Source: Nipponacmea schrenckii (lineage: Eukaryota > Mollusca > Gastropoda > Lottiidae). Taken from it: a stretch of DNA of 64,000 nt. Positions 12,692 through 23,862 of the stretch are shown piece after piece (within the stretch, counting starts at the first letter, position 1; each line of letters starts with the position of its first letter). The translations under genes and the position numbers were made by a program. Where the stretch lies: NCBI GenBank assembly GCA_030562195.1, contig JAUJPP010000003.1, positions 28,030,602 through 28,094,601 of the forward strand, written 5' to 3'. The notes below the pieces were generated by a model. It was not told the DNA's origin, did no database searches, and saw only the letters and a program-made list of their open reading frames with translations.

Positions 12692-13514
12692 CTCTAGTTT
12701 GACTGACTGATGCACCCTCTAGTTTGACTGACTGATACACCCTCTAGGTTGACTAACTGATACACCCTCTAGTTTGACTAACTGATACACCCTCTAGTTT
12801 GACTAACTGATACACCCTCTAGGTTGACTGACTGATACACCCTCTAGTTTGACTGACTGATACACCCTCTAGTTTGACTAACTGATACACCCTCTAGTTT
12901 GACTAACTGATACACCCTCTAGGTTGACTAACTGATACACCCTCTAGTTTGACTAACTGATACACCCTCTAGTTTGACTGACTGATACAACCTCTAGTTT
13001 GACTGACTGATACACCCTCTAGGTTGACTGACTGATACACCCTCTAGTTTGACTGACTGATACACCCTCTAGTTTGACTGACTGATACAACCTCTAGTTT
13101 GACTGACTGATACAACCTCTAGTTTGACTGACTGATACACCCTCTAGGTTGACTGACTGATACACCCTCTAGTTTGACTAACTGATACACCCTCTAGTTT
13201 GACTAACTGATACACCCTCTAGGTTGACTGACTGATACACCCTCTAGGTTGACTAACTGATACACCCTCTAGGTTGACTGACTGATACACCCTCTAGTTT
13301 GACTAACTGATACACCCTCTAGGTTGACTGACTGATACACCCTCTAGGTTGACTGACTGATACACCCTCTAGTTTGACTAACTGATACACCCTCTAGTTT
13401 GACTAACTGATACACCCTCTAGTTTGACTGACTGATACAACCTCTAGTTTGACTGACTGATACAACCTCTAGTTTGACTGACTGATACACCCTCTAGGTT
13501 GACTGACTGATACA
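12692..13514. repeat. 25-bp tandem array, about 33 copies
   Basis: Units read TTTGACTGACTGATACACCC plus TCTAG. Variation is limited to a few sites: TTT/GTT before GAC, GACTGA/GACTAA and ACACCC/ACAACC. Variant combinations recur in blocks, which suggests multi-unit duplication. Non-coding. Confidence 0.95.
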
Positions 13515-13570
13515 CCTGTAAGTTATATCAATATGACAATCTGTTTGTAAGAGATGGAAGGAGTAAAAAC

Positions 13571-13787
13571 AGATTACTGGCCAGACCTGATTACTACTTG
13601 GCCAGACCTGATTACTACTTGGCCAGACCTGATTACTACTTGGACAGACCTGATTACTACTTGTCCAGACCTGATTACTACTTGTGCAGACCTGATTACT
13701 ACTTGCACAGACCTGATTACTACTTGGACAGACCTGATTACCACTTGGACAGACCTGATTACTACTTGTCCAGACCTGATTACTACT
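13571..13787. repeat. 21-bp tandem array, left copy (about 10 units)
   Basis: Units of 21 bp (CCTGATTACTACTTGG plus CCAGA or ACAGA). The period is a multiple of three and stop-free in several frames, so it produces spurious heptapeptide-repeat frames (ARPDYYL, DLITTWP, VVIRSGQ) on both strands. A longer array of the same unit at 18114-18472 marks the junction of the large duplication. Confidence 0.95.
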
Positions 13788-14244
13788 AACATCATGTAAA
13801 GATGAGAAAATGGTCTTTATGAAGTTGTCTTGAAACAGCCAATCAACGATTCTAATATATAGTAATTAGTATCTTCAAACTTAATAAACTTTATATCCAT
13901 TACTTCCTTTAGGTTGGCTCAGTAGTTACAAGTACAATAAGGATTGCTAAAAACCTGGCTACGTATTCACAAAGTGATCTTAGTGCTAGTTTAAAACCTA
14001 AAAGGTGAAAAATCTGAGGCTAGGACACGTGAACTGGTTTTTAGATTTACAGGAATAATCATTTCATATTAGATGTGTAGATAGTTTAGATGAGGTGTTC
14101 TTTCTACACCTACTGTATAACTAGTATCTCCTAAATATCTCAGTCTATAGATGGTCGGAACTGTAGCTGTATCACTCATTACATCCTATAATCTTTACTC
14201 ATAATTCCAGTCCACCCAGCTGTAAATCGGTACAGATAATCTGG

Positions 14245-14345
14245 GAAAAAGGTTTGGCCTAGGACCAGCTGGTAGAGAGGATCCTTAACTGTGAATCCTT
14301 GGAAAATATAATTGTTTCTTTCTTTATAAGTTGGTTTGAACATCA
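14245..14345 (+). repeat. single unit of the 76-bp family, in duplication copy 1
   Basis: GGTTTGGCCTAGGACCAGC, TGGTAGAGAGGATCCTTAAC and GGAAAATATAATTGTTTC match the 76-bp unit and the sequence flanking its big array. The paired site in copy 2 is about 19370-19465. The preceding CCACCCAGCTGTAAATCGGT resembles the lead-in of the array at 28651. Confidence 0.7.
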
Positions 14346-15894
14346 TGATTTAGATGGTCTTCTCAACAACTTGTATCTCTCTAGGACTGTTATAACTGTT
14401 AGAGTCTTTACACCCTCTAGACTGGCTCACTTTACAGACATATCATAATTTATTATCATGAGTGATATAGGATCGCTCTCCATTGACTTTATGAATGTAT
14501 GGATTGTGGATCAGATATATATGTATAATTAATATATGTTAATTAATCATGTAATTAGTAATTAAGTTTATATGTAAATATTAGAGAGATATGTTATAAT
14601 GACCTACATGTCTTAATGAATGTATTAATTATACCTTTAATTGAAGTTCGTACTTACAAATACACTAAAGATAGAGCATAGATCACTGATATCTAGTTAA
14701 TATCAGTAGACTTATATCTAGTGTGTATATCAGCAGGCCTATATCTATCTAGTGTGTATATCAGTTTATATATCTAGTAAGTTATTTTACTATTTCCTTG
14801 ATACTGAGAGCCATGGTTATTAACTATATATTCAATTTAATTTGATTTTCAATAATTTGTCTAAAATCTTAGTTACATACACAAGTTCAGTTTGACTTTT
14901 GGCAACGCTAAGTCTGATTTTCGAGTTGCTACATGTATTTTAAATGTTCAAACTAAGATTTTAGAGCCACATGTACTTTAAATCTAAATTTCAAGTTACT
15001 AAGGTGTTGTTTTGAAAGATATAAACAAGTACCAACTAAAAGTTTGGCAAAATATTGGTAGCAGCTAATGAACTTTTCACTGTCAAACATAATAAGTATT
15101 TAAAAATGAAAAGTGGTTTCATGTGTCTAGAGTAGGCATACCCACCTCTTACTACTGGTAAGTGGAAATTTTAAAAAGTTTTACAGTTACAGGATGCTTC
15201 GTAACATTTACTGATAAGGTTTTAATTGAGTTGCCCTGGTTAACTTGGCTAGATCTATATTACCTGTGCCTGTGCTTTTGTAGGTTTTTCAAAATGAAGA
15301 GTGGTATCAGTATCAGAAGAGTGGTTAGAGTATGCATACCAACCTTTCTGAGTGGAATTCTTAACTTCTTACAGCTAAGTTAGCCACATAATCAATATGA
15401 AATAAAATATCAGCACATATCCATGACTATTATATTTAAATTTGTATTAATACATGCAGTTCTATTTGAGTGATATAGTGATTAGACTGTCAATTGTGGT
15501 ATTTATACTGACTGTAGAGGAGGAAATACAAACTTCAATATATTTAGTGTTTAGTTACCAGGGTAATGATTGGTTGATACTATAATATTCACTGATATTA
15601 CTATTAGAATGTTACTATGAAGGAAGTGTTGATATATTAGTAGATTAGGTATAGTAACGGGATTATAATACAGATATTATTACTGTTAAAAGGTGTGATT
15701 GGTTAATTAATGTAAAAGTTTAATAACAATGGTGTAGGTTTGATGATATCGTGGGCTAAGATGAAATTGGTGAGTTTTTAGTATTATATTGGAGTTTGTA
15801 TTTCAGTTTATCACCTACGCAAGTATTGAAAGTGGGTTTAAAAAAAAGCAACATAAATGTTATTAAAGGAATACTAATAATATATTCGAATGAA

Positions 15895-16660
15895 TGTGTA
15901 ACATAAACTTGGTCAATAAGAGTATATATTCATCAGTTAGACTTACCAGGTGTCATGACTAAAGAATAGAATCTCTATATAACATGATATATCTATTAAA
16001 CTAAGTTATTATTGAAAAACACTTCTAACTTAAACTTGGTCAATAAGAGTATATATTCATCAGTTAGACTTACCAGGTATCATGACTATAGAATAGAATC
16101 TCTATATAACATGATATATCTATTAAACTAAGTAATTATTGAAAAACACTTCTAACTTAAACTTGGTCAATAAGAGTATATATTCATCAGTTAGACTTAC
16201 CAGGTATCATGATAAGAATAGAATCTCTATATAACATGATATATCTATTAAACTAAGTTATTATTGAAAAACACTTCTAACTTAAACTTGGCCAATAAGA
16301 GTATATATTCATCAGTTAGACTTACCAGGTGTCATGACTAAAGAATAGAATTCTCTATATAACATGATATATCTATTAAACTAAGTTATTATTGAAAAAC
16401 ACTTCTAACTTAAACTTGGTCAATAAGAGTATATATTCATCAGTTAGACTTACCAGGTTCATGACTAAAAATAGAATCTCTATATAACATGATATAATTA
16501 AACTAAGTTATTATTGAAAAACACTTCTAACTTAAACTTGGCCAATAAGAGTATATATTCATCAGTTAGACTTACCAGGTATCATGACTATAAGAATAGA
16601 ATCTCTATATAACATGATATATCTATTAAACTAAGTTATTATTAAAAATCAGCTGTTAAC
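15895..16660 (+). repeat. 126-bp tandem array derived from a TIR element, copy 1
   Basis: About six units of roughly 126 bp contain CTTGGTCAATAAGAGTATAT, TTAGACTTACCAGGT, GTCATGACTAAAGAATAG and GATATATCTATTAAACTAAG. The same blocks form the left arm of single dispersed elements with TTAA ends at 25130, 40266, 54237 and 58766. The array therefore looks like local amplification of one arm of that element. The last units decay beyond 16650. Confidence 0.88.
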
Positions 16661-17860
16661 TTTAAATTGGTAATTAAGAGTATATTATCAGTAGATTACC
16701 AGGTGTCATGATTATAAATAAAATTCTATATAAATGATATATCTATTAAACTAAGTTATATTGAAAAAACTGTTAATTAAACCTTGAAGTTCAATAACAG
16801 TAAATTATCATTGTTTACAGGTGTCAACTAGTAAATTCGTTTATGATATATTATAATTATTTAAAACATGTTATTAAATTTCAATAAGAGATCATTTATC
16901 AGTTGAACTTTTAAATGGTTGTATGACTACAAGACTAGAATTCATTAAGCATTGTTATTTTAAACTGAATAATTAATCAATAAAATTAGATTTTTGAAAA
17001 TTGCCTTAGTTTATAATTTATTGATTAGTAAAATGATGTTGTTTGTAGTGACTATGCAAGCTATCATTTTAAATAGAAGACAATTTGTTTGGTCAACTAT
17101 AATATCTTTATGCAATTAGTATCTTTCTTGTATTACATTTCAAACATCATTTTGTACAAATGGAAGTGTAAAATGAGTGATAATTTGTATCAAGACTGTT
17201 TTCTGGCTCCAATTGGCTGTATTTTCTAGCAATTATAATATGTACAAATCGCTATCATTTACAAACTGTCGCAATTTAGTAGTAATGTATATCTTGTATT
17301 GTAAGATGTGTTTTTGTATATCAGTTTCAACTGTTAATTGTAAACGGTCAGTGGAAAGTTTCATCAAATTCTGTTTGGTCAAGTTATAAGTATCATTCAG
17401 TGTATTATTCAATAGGATTAATTATTTTGTAATTAAATGGTTGATATTTTGTATTAAATGGTGATATTTTGTATTAAATGATTTTTGATTATTGATATTA
17501 AATGCCAGTGTGTATATGTGTTTGTATTAAATGTGATATTTTGTATTAAAATAGATGATATTTTGTTTCAAATAAGTCATATTATCAATGTATCATATAT
17601 CTTGTATTACATCTGTACAAATGGTACGATATTCTTGTTTAACAATAAGGTCCTGTATAATGTGTAGTCAATTTTATTTTTAGCTTAATCATCAATCCTC
17701 ATTTACAAATTAATAGTATAAATGTCCACGTGAAGATTTAGGATACGTTTCACCATCTTAAATCAGTGGAAAGTTTCCAATATTTATAAGTTTAGTATCA
17801 TTTGTTTAAATATTTTGATTAAATGTTATTTTGTATAAAGGTATATTCTGTATTGGCATT

Positions 17861-17935
17861 TTTGTATTAAATGGTGATATTTTGTATTAAATGGTGATAT
17901 TTTGTATTAAATGGTGATATTTTGTATTAAAAAGT
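17861..17935. repeat. 20-bp array, short state (about 4 units)
   Basis: Units of TTTGTATTAAATGGTGATAT lie just upstream of the duplicated exon. The same site in copy 2 (22785-22995) holds about ten units. Looser copies of the motif are scattered over 17430-17570. Confidence 0.9.
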
Positions 17936-17955
17936 ATAATATTGTATAATTACAG

Positions 17956-18034
17956 AGCCAGAGTGACAGTGGAATGGAGAATCTATCAATTAATATAGTC
18001 CGTAAACATACTGGTCCACACCCTGTACAATATG
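17956..18034 (+). CDS. duplicate of the 79-nt exon (copy 1)
   Basis: The 79 nt are identical to the exon at 23019-23097. They encode SQSDSGMENLSINIVRKH followed by TGPHPVQY plus one base, entering in phase 0 and leaving in phase 1. The acceptor is AATTACAG. The donor is GTACTT, weaker than GTACGT in the other copy. Including both copies in one transcript would shift the frame, because 79 is not a multiple of three. It is either a skipped relic or a mutually exclusive alternative giving the same peptide. Downstream, the frame runs by chance into the 21-bp minisatellite (a 166-codon frame starting at 17974), which is not credible protein. Confidence 0.55.
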
Positions 18035-18113
18035 GTACTTACCCTTTCTTCATTTATATCACAGTCAGAGAGAATATTCCTGAATATATAATGGTGTGGA
18101 GTCTATTTTTTTT

Positions 18114-18472
18114 ACCTGATTACTACTTGGATAGACCTGATTACTACTTGGACAGACCTGATTACTACTTGGCCAGACCTGATTACTACTTGGCCAGACC
18201 TGATTACTACTTGGCCAGACCTGATTACTACTTGGCCAGACCTGATTACTACTTGGCCAGACCTGATTACTACTTTGACAGATCTGATTACTACTTGGCC
18301 AGACCTGATTACTACTTGGACTACTTGGCCAGACCTGATTACTACTTTGACAGACCTGATTACTACTTTGACAGACCTGATTACTACATGGACAGACCTG
18401 ATTACTACTTGGCCAGACCTGATTACTACTTTGACAGATCTGATTACAACTTGGCCAGACCTGATTACTACT
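18114..18472. repeat. 21-bp tandem array at the duplication junction (about 17 units)
   Basis: Same unit as 13571-13787 (CCTGATTACTACTTGGCC plus AGA), with TTTGACAGA and TGGACAGA variants and one short unit near 18319. It joins the end of duplication copy 1 to the start of copy 2, so one breakpoint lay inside the minisatellite. Confidence 0.95.
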
Positions 18473-18713
18473 AACATCATGTAAAGATGAGAAAATGGTC
18501 TTTAAACAGCCAGTCAACAATTCTAATGTATAGTAATTAGCATCTTCAGACTTAATAAACTTTATATCCATTACACTTCCTTTAGGTTGGCTCAGTAGTT
18601 ACAAGTACAATGAGGCTTGCTAAAAACCTGGCTACGTATTCACAAAGTGATCTTAGTGCTAGTTTAAAACCTAAAAGGTGAAAAATCTGAGGCTAGGACA
18701 CCTGGACTGGTGT

Positions 18714-19185
18714 CTAGATTTACAGGGATGATCTTCTAGATTTACAGGGATGATCTTCTAGATTTACAGGGATGATCTTTTAGATTTACAGGGATGTTTC
18801 TTTTAGATTTACAGGGATGTTTCTACTTAAGATTTACACTGGAGACCTGATTTACTGGGGAAAATGTTTCTTTTAGATTTACAGGGATGTTTCTTTTAAG
18901 ATTTTACAGGGATGTTTCTTTTTAGGATTTACAGGGATGATCTTTTAGATTTACACTGGATGATCTTTTAATTTCCAGGGATGATCTTTAAGATTTACAG
19001 GGATGATCTTCTAGATTTACAGGGATGATCTTTTAGATTTACAGGGATGATCTTCTAGATTTACAGGGATGATCTTTTAGATTTACAGGGATGATCTTCT
19101 AGATTTACAGGGATGATCTTCTAGATTTACAGGGATGATCTTCTAGATTTACAGGGATGATCTTCTAGATTTACAGGGATGATCA
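18714..19185. repeat. 22-bp array present only in duplication copy 2
   Basis: About 21 units of GATTTACAGGGATGATCTTC plus TA. Units in the middle (18795-18970) are more diverged. Copy 1 has a single unit-like sequence here (TTTAGATTTACAGGAATAAT, near 14040), so the array arose after the duplication or was lost from copy 1. Confidence 0.93.
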
Positions 19186-20999
19186 TTTCTATCATCTTAT
19201 TAGATGTGTAAATAGTTTAGATGAGGTGTTCTTTCTACACCTACTCTATAACTAGTATCTCCTAAATATCTCAGTCTATAGCTGGTTGGAACTGTAGCTG
19301 TATCACTCATTACCTCCTATAATTCCAGTCCACCCAGCTGTAAATCGGTACAGATAATCTGGGAAAAACAATGCCAGGAGATTTGGCCAAGGACCAGCTG
19401 GTAGAAATGGATTCTTAACTGTGAATCCTTGGAAAATATAATTGTTTCTTTCTTTATAAACTGGTTTGAACATCATGATTTAATGGTCTTCTCAACAACT
19501 TGTATCTCTCTAGCACTGTTATAACTGAGTCTTTACACCCTCTAGACTGGCTCACTGTACAGACTACCATAATTTATTATCTTCAGTGATATAGGATGGC
19601 TCTCCTTTATTGACTTTATGAATGTATGGATTGTGGATCAGATATATATGTATAATTAATATATGTTAATTAATCATGTAATTAGTAATTAAGTTTATAT
19701 GTAAATATTAGAGAGATATGTTATAATGACCTACATGTCTTAATGAATGTTTTAATTATACCTTTAATTGAAGTTCGTACTTACAAATACACTAAAGTTA
19801 TAGCATAGATCACTGATATCTAGTTAATATCAGTAGGCCTATATCTATCTAGTGTGTATATCAGTTTATATATCTAGTAAGTTATTTTACTATTTCCTTG
19901 ATACTGAGAGCCATGGTTATTAACTATATATTCAATTTAATTTGATTTTCAATAATTTGTCTAAAATCTTAGTTACATACACAAGTTCAGTTTGACTTTT
20001 GGCAACGCTAAGTCTGATTTTCGAGTTGCTTCATGTATTTTATACGTTCAAACTAAGATTTTAGAGCCACATGTACTTTAAATCTAAATTTCAAGTTACT
20101 AAGGTGTTGTTTTGAAAGATATAAACAAGTACCAACTAAAGTTTGGCAAAATATTTGTAGCAGCTAATGAACTTTTCACTGTCAAACATAATAAGTATTT
20201 AAAAATGAAAAGTGGTTTCATGTGTCTAGAGTAGGCATACCCACCTCTTACTACTGGTAAGTGGAAATTTTAAAAAGTTTTACAGTTACAGGATGCTTCG
20301 TAACATTTACTGATAAGGTTTTAATTGAGTTGCCCTGGTTAACTTGGCTAGATCTATATTACCTGTGCCTGTGCTTTTGTAGGTTTTTCAAAATGAAGAG
20401 TGGTATCAGTATCAGAAGAGTGGTTAGAGTAGGCATACCCACCTTTCTGAGTGGAATTCTTAACTTCTTACAGCTAAGTTAGCCACATAATCAATATGAA
20501 ATAAAATATCAGCACATATCCATGACTATTATATTTAAATTTGTATTAATACATGCAGTTCTATTTGAGTGATATAGTGATTAGACTGTCAATTGTGGTA
20601 TTTATACTGACTGTAGAGGAGGAAATACAAACTTCAATATATTTAGTGTTTAGTTACCAGGGTAATGATTGGTTGATACTATAATATTCACTGTTTTTAC
20701 TATTTGAATGTTACTATGAAGGAAGTGTTGATATATTAGTAGATTAGGTATAGTAACGGGATTATAATACAGATATTATTACTGTTAAAAGGTGTGATTG
20801 GTTAATAAATGTAAAAGTTTAATAACCAAAGGTGTAGGTTTGATGATATCGTGGGCTAAGATGAAATTGGTGAGTTTTTAGTATTATATTGGAGTTTGTA
20901 TTTCAGTTTATCACCTACGCAAGTATTGAAAGTGGGTTTAAAAAAAAAGCAACATAAAAGTTATTAAAGGAATACTAATAATATATTCGAATGAATGTG

Positions 21000-21745
21000 T
21001 AACTTTAAAATTGGTCAATAAGAGTATATATTCATCAGTTAGACTTACCAGGTGTCATGACTAAAGAATAGAATTCTATATAACATAAAATATCTATTAA
21101 ACTAAGTTATTATTAAAAACACTTCTAACTTAAACTTGGTTAATAAGAGTATATATTCATCAGTTAGACTTACCAGGTGTCATGACTATAGAAATAATTC
21201 TATATAACATGATATATCTATTAAACTAAGGTATTTTGAAAAACACTTCAACTTAAACTTGGTCAATAAAGTATATATTCATCAGTTAGACTTACCAGGT
21301 ATCATGACTAAAGAATAGAATCTCTATATAACATGATATATCTATTAAACTAAGTTATTATTGAAAAACACTTCTAACTTAAACTTGGTCAATAAGAGTA
21401 TATATTCATCAGTTAGACTTACCAGGTGTCATGACCAAAGAATAGAATCTCTATATAACATGATATATCTATTAAACTAAGTTATTATTGAAAAACACTT
21501 CTAACTTAAACTTGGTCAATAAGAGTATATATTCATCAGTTAGACTTACCAGGTGTCATGACTAAAGAATAGAATCTCTAAAATAACATGATATATCTAT
21601 TAAACTAAGTTTTTTATTGAAAAACACTTCTAATTTAAACTTGGTCAAAAAAGAGTATATGTTCATCAGTTAGACTTACCAGGTGTCATGACTAAAGAAT
21701 AGAATCTCTATATAACATGATATATCTATTAAACTAAGAAATAAT
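21000..21745 (+). repeat. 126-bp tandem array derived from a TIR element, copy 2
   Basis: Counterpart of 15895-16660, also about six units. Beyond it, 21757-21945 contains the right-arm sequence of the parent element (CCAGGTAAGTCAACTATTGA and, at its end, AAGCATACCTTTAA). The array therefore sits inside one expanded element rather than beside it. Confidence 0.88.
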
Positions 21746-22784
21746 TAAAAAAAAAATTCTAAGCATGTTTTGAAATTACTAAGTTTAATGGATTATTAGA
21801 CTACTTAGTTTTATAGATTAATTAGATTATAAAGGGATTCTGTTGTTGATTCCAGGTAAGTCAACTATTGAAAAAGACTCCTATTTGCTAAATTTTTAAA
21901 AATTTCAATTTTGTGTTCATCCCAAGAGGAAGCATACCTTTAAATATTAGTCTGTTGTAATGAAAATGAAACCAGTAGATTTTGATGTCATATAAACCAG
22001 GAAAGAGTTAGAAATGATGTTATAACTTGATAGCTGTGATTCGTGTATTGGGTTAATATTAATACAGTAAGCAATGTAAATATATAATATGGTAAAATCG
22101 TGCTGAATAAGCTATTTAAATCGTGTTTCTAGAGTAATTAGAAGTAAATAGAGGGTTTTATTTCCTTGTTGTTTTATATCAATACAACTGTTAGAATAGA
22201 TAAACTGGTGTTTAACCTCGACAGTTCCAACAACTAGTAAATTATCATTGGGTTGGGTCAATTGTTTATAATTATCTTAAAACATGGTGTTTAATTTCAA
22301 TAACAAGATTCAAATTCATTTTGTTGAACTTTTAAATGGATTTTGATCAACTTGATGTGATTAAGCATTGTCATTGATTTTCAATAAATGATTTTTGAGT
22401 TATTGCCCCCATATTATTGCCAGTGGGTGTATATGTGTTTGTATGCCTAGCAAGCTATCTTTATAAAACAGTAGCAGACAAGTTTGTTGGTCAACTATAT
22501 ATCTTTACTGCAATAGTATCTTTCTTGTATTACATCTTCACAACATCATGTTACCAGGAAGCTGTAAACAATAAGGCTCTGTGTACACAGACTGTCTGTT
22601 CAGGCCTCCAATTGGCTGTATTTTCTAGCTTATAATCCAATCAAATCGCTTCATTTACAAACTTCCAATAGTAGTAAGTTATCTGTCATTGTGAAGATGG
22701 TTTTTAGTCATATCAGTTTCACCATCTTGTAAATCAGTGGAAAGTTTCATCAAATTCTGTTTGTCAAGTTATAAGTATCATTAG

Positions 22785-22995
22785 TGATATTAAATGGTGA
22801 TATTTTGTATTAAATGGTGATATTTTGTATTAAATGGTGATATTTTGTATTAAATGGTGATATTTTGTATTAAATGGTGATATTTTGTATTAAATGGTGA
22901 TATTTTGTATTAAATGGTGATATTTTGTATTAAATGGTGATATTTTGTATCAAATGGTGATATTTTGTATTAAATGGTGATATTTTGTATTAAAA
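22785..22995. repeat. 20-bp array, expanded state (about 10 units)
   Basis: Near-perfect GTGATATTTTGTATTAAATG units end about 25 bases before the exon acceptor at 23019. The short paired locus is 17861-17935. Confidence 0.95.
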
Positions 22996-23018
22996 AGTAT
23001 TATATTGTATAATTACAG

Positions 23019-23097
23019 AGCCAGAGTGACAGTGGAATGGAGAATCTATCAATTAATATAGTCCGTAAACATACTGGTCCACACCCTGTACAATATG
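23019..23097 (+). CDS. protein-coding exon A (79 nt)
   Basis: An internal exon with acceptor AATTACAG and donor GTACGT, phase 0 to phase 1. It encodes SQSDSGMENLSINIVRKH then TGPHPVQY, and the leftover G completes an Asp codon with the next exon at 23363. The peptide is polar and slightly basic, with no domain I recognise. Support: good splice borders; a reading frame that continues through three further exons with matching phases; and complete sequence identity with its duplicate at 17956-18034, where much of the surrounding intron has diverged. The upstream exon is not identified in the window. Confidence 0.7.
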
Positions 23098-23362
23098 GTA
23101 CGTACCCTTTCTTCATTTATATCACAGTCAGAGAGAATATTCCTGAAAATATAATGGTGTGGAGTCTATTTTTTTTGCTCCTCATTTTCATTCCAAACTG
23201 TTTAACCCTTTGAACCCTGATATTCCCAGTAAATCTGGCCAGTGGAACAGTAAAGGGTTAAGGATCTCTGAATAATGGCCTTACTCTATTTATTTTCCCC
23301 CCTAAGCAATAAGACATTTTTTATAATCCATTCTGTCCTATATTGTTTGGTTAATTTTTCAG

Positions 23363-23493
23363 ATGATAAACACAAAGGTCCTATATCAGTTGGTGTGACT
23401 AGAGAGGATTGGATAGCTCACATGAAAACTAACGTAAATAGTAAAACAGACGATACTACATTCCCTCCTAAACTACACAGTCCACCTCCATTG
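23363..23493 (+). CDS. protein-coding exon B (131 nt)
   Basis: The acceptor is TTAATTTTTCAG and the donor GTATGT. It enters in phase 1 and leaves in phase 0. After the split Asp codon it reads DKHKGPISVGVTREDWIAHM, then KTNVNSKTDDTTFPPKLHSP and PPL. Hydrophilic and rich in Lys, Thr and Pro, it looks like a disordered cytosolic segment with one short amphipathic stretch around REDWIAHMK. It lies 265 bases after exon A and about 31.2 kb before exon C. Codon use is ordinary and the frame is clean on the + strand. I do not recognise a domain. Confidence 0.75.
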
Positions 23494-23635
23494 GTATGTC
23501 TTTTATTATGTTGTATTGTCTCCTTTTATTCATCCTCTTAAGACTTCCTTCACTGGCATTAGGTAATTGGTGGATAAATAACTGTACACAATTTTAAGGA
23601 TAGCAATTACTGCTACTGTGCTCCATCTATGGCAA

Positions 23636-23862
23636 ACTCTTTACAACTGTCAAACTATTTAAAACTGTCAAACTATTTAAAACTGTCAAACTATTTAAAA
23701 CTGTCAAACTATTTAAAACTGTCAAACTATTTAAAACTGTCAAACTATTTAAAACTGTCAAACTATTTAAATCTGTCAAACTATTTAAAACTGTCAAACT
23801 ATTTAAAACTGTCAAACTTTTTAAAACTGTCAAACTATTTAAAACTGTCAACTTTTTAAAAT
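23636..23862. repeat. 18-bp array (about 12 units)
   Basis: Units of AACTATTTAAAACTGTCA. The period is a multiple of three and gives stop-free frames on both strands (NYLKLS and LTVLNS repeats), which are artefacts of the array. Confidence 0.95.

Larger units (their letters stand above)
13786..18113 (+). repeat. segmental tandem duplication, copy 1 (about 4.3 kb)
   Basis: It starts at CTAACATCATGTAAAGATGA and ends at GGAGTCTATTTTTTTT. It matches copy 2 (18471-23176) closely through most of its length, including the exon at its 3' end. Differences: copy 1 lacks the 22-bp array found in copy 2; it has a few small indels near 14700; it carries its own 126-bp array; and it shows a strongly diverged stretch at about 16660-17860. 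Downstream it runs straight into a 21-bp minisatellite rather than the normal intron continuation. Confidence 0.93.
18471..23176 (+). repeat. segmental tandem duplication, copy 2 (about 4.7 kb)
   Basis: It matches 13786-18113 from CTAACATCATGTAAAGATGA to GGAGTCTATTTTTTTT. It is longer mainly because of the 22-bp array at 18714-19185 and a longer 20-bp array at 22785-22995. It continues directly into the intron leading to exon 23363-23493, so it holds the exon copy in its original downstream context. Confidence 0.93.

Noticed and set aside
17974..18474. 166-codon frame starting MENLSINIVRK and continuing into DRPDYYL repeats
   Set aside because: Only the first part is the true exon. The rest runs past the donor at 18035 into intron and minisatellite.
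15162..20482. A conserved 73-residue protein encoded twice (15162-15383 and 20261-20482)
   Set aside because: The two frames are alike because the DNA is duplicated. The reading frame shows no excess conservation over its flanks and no recognisable domain.
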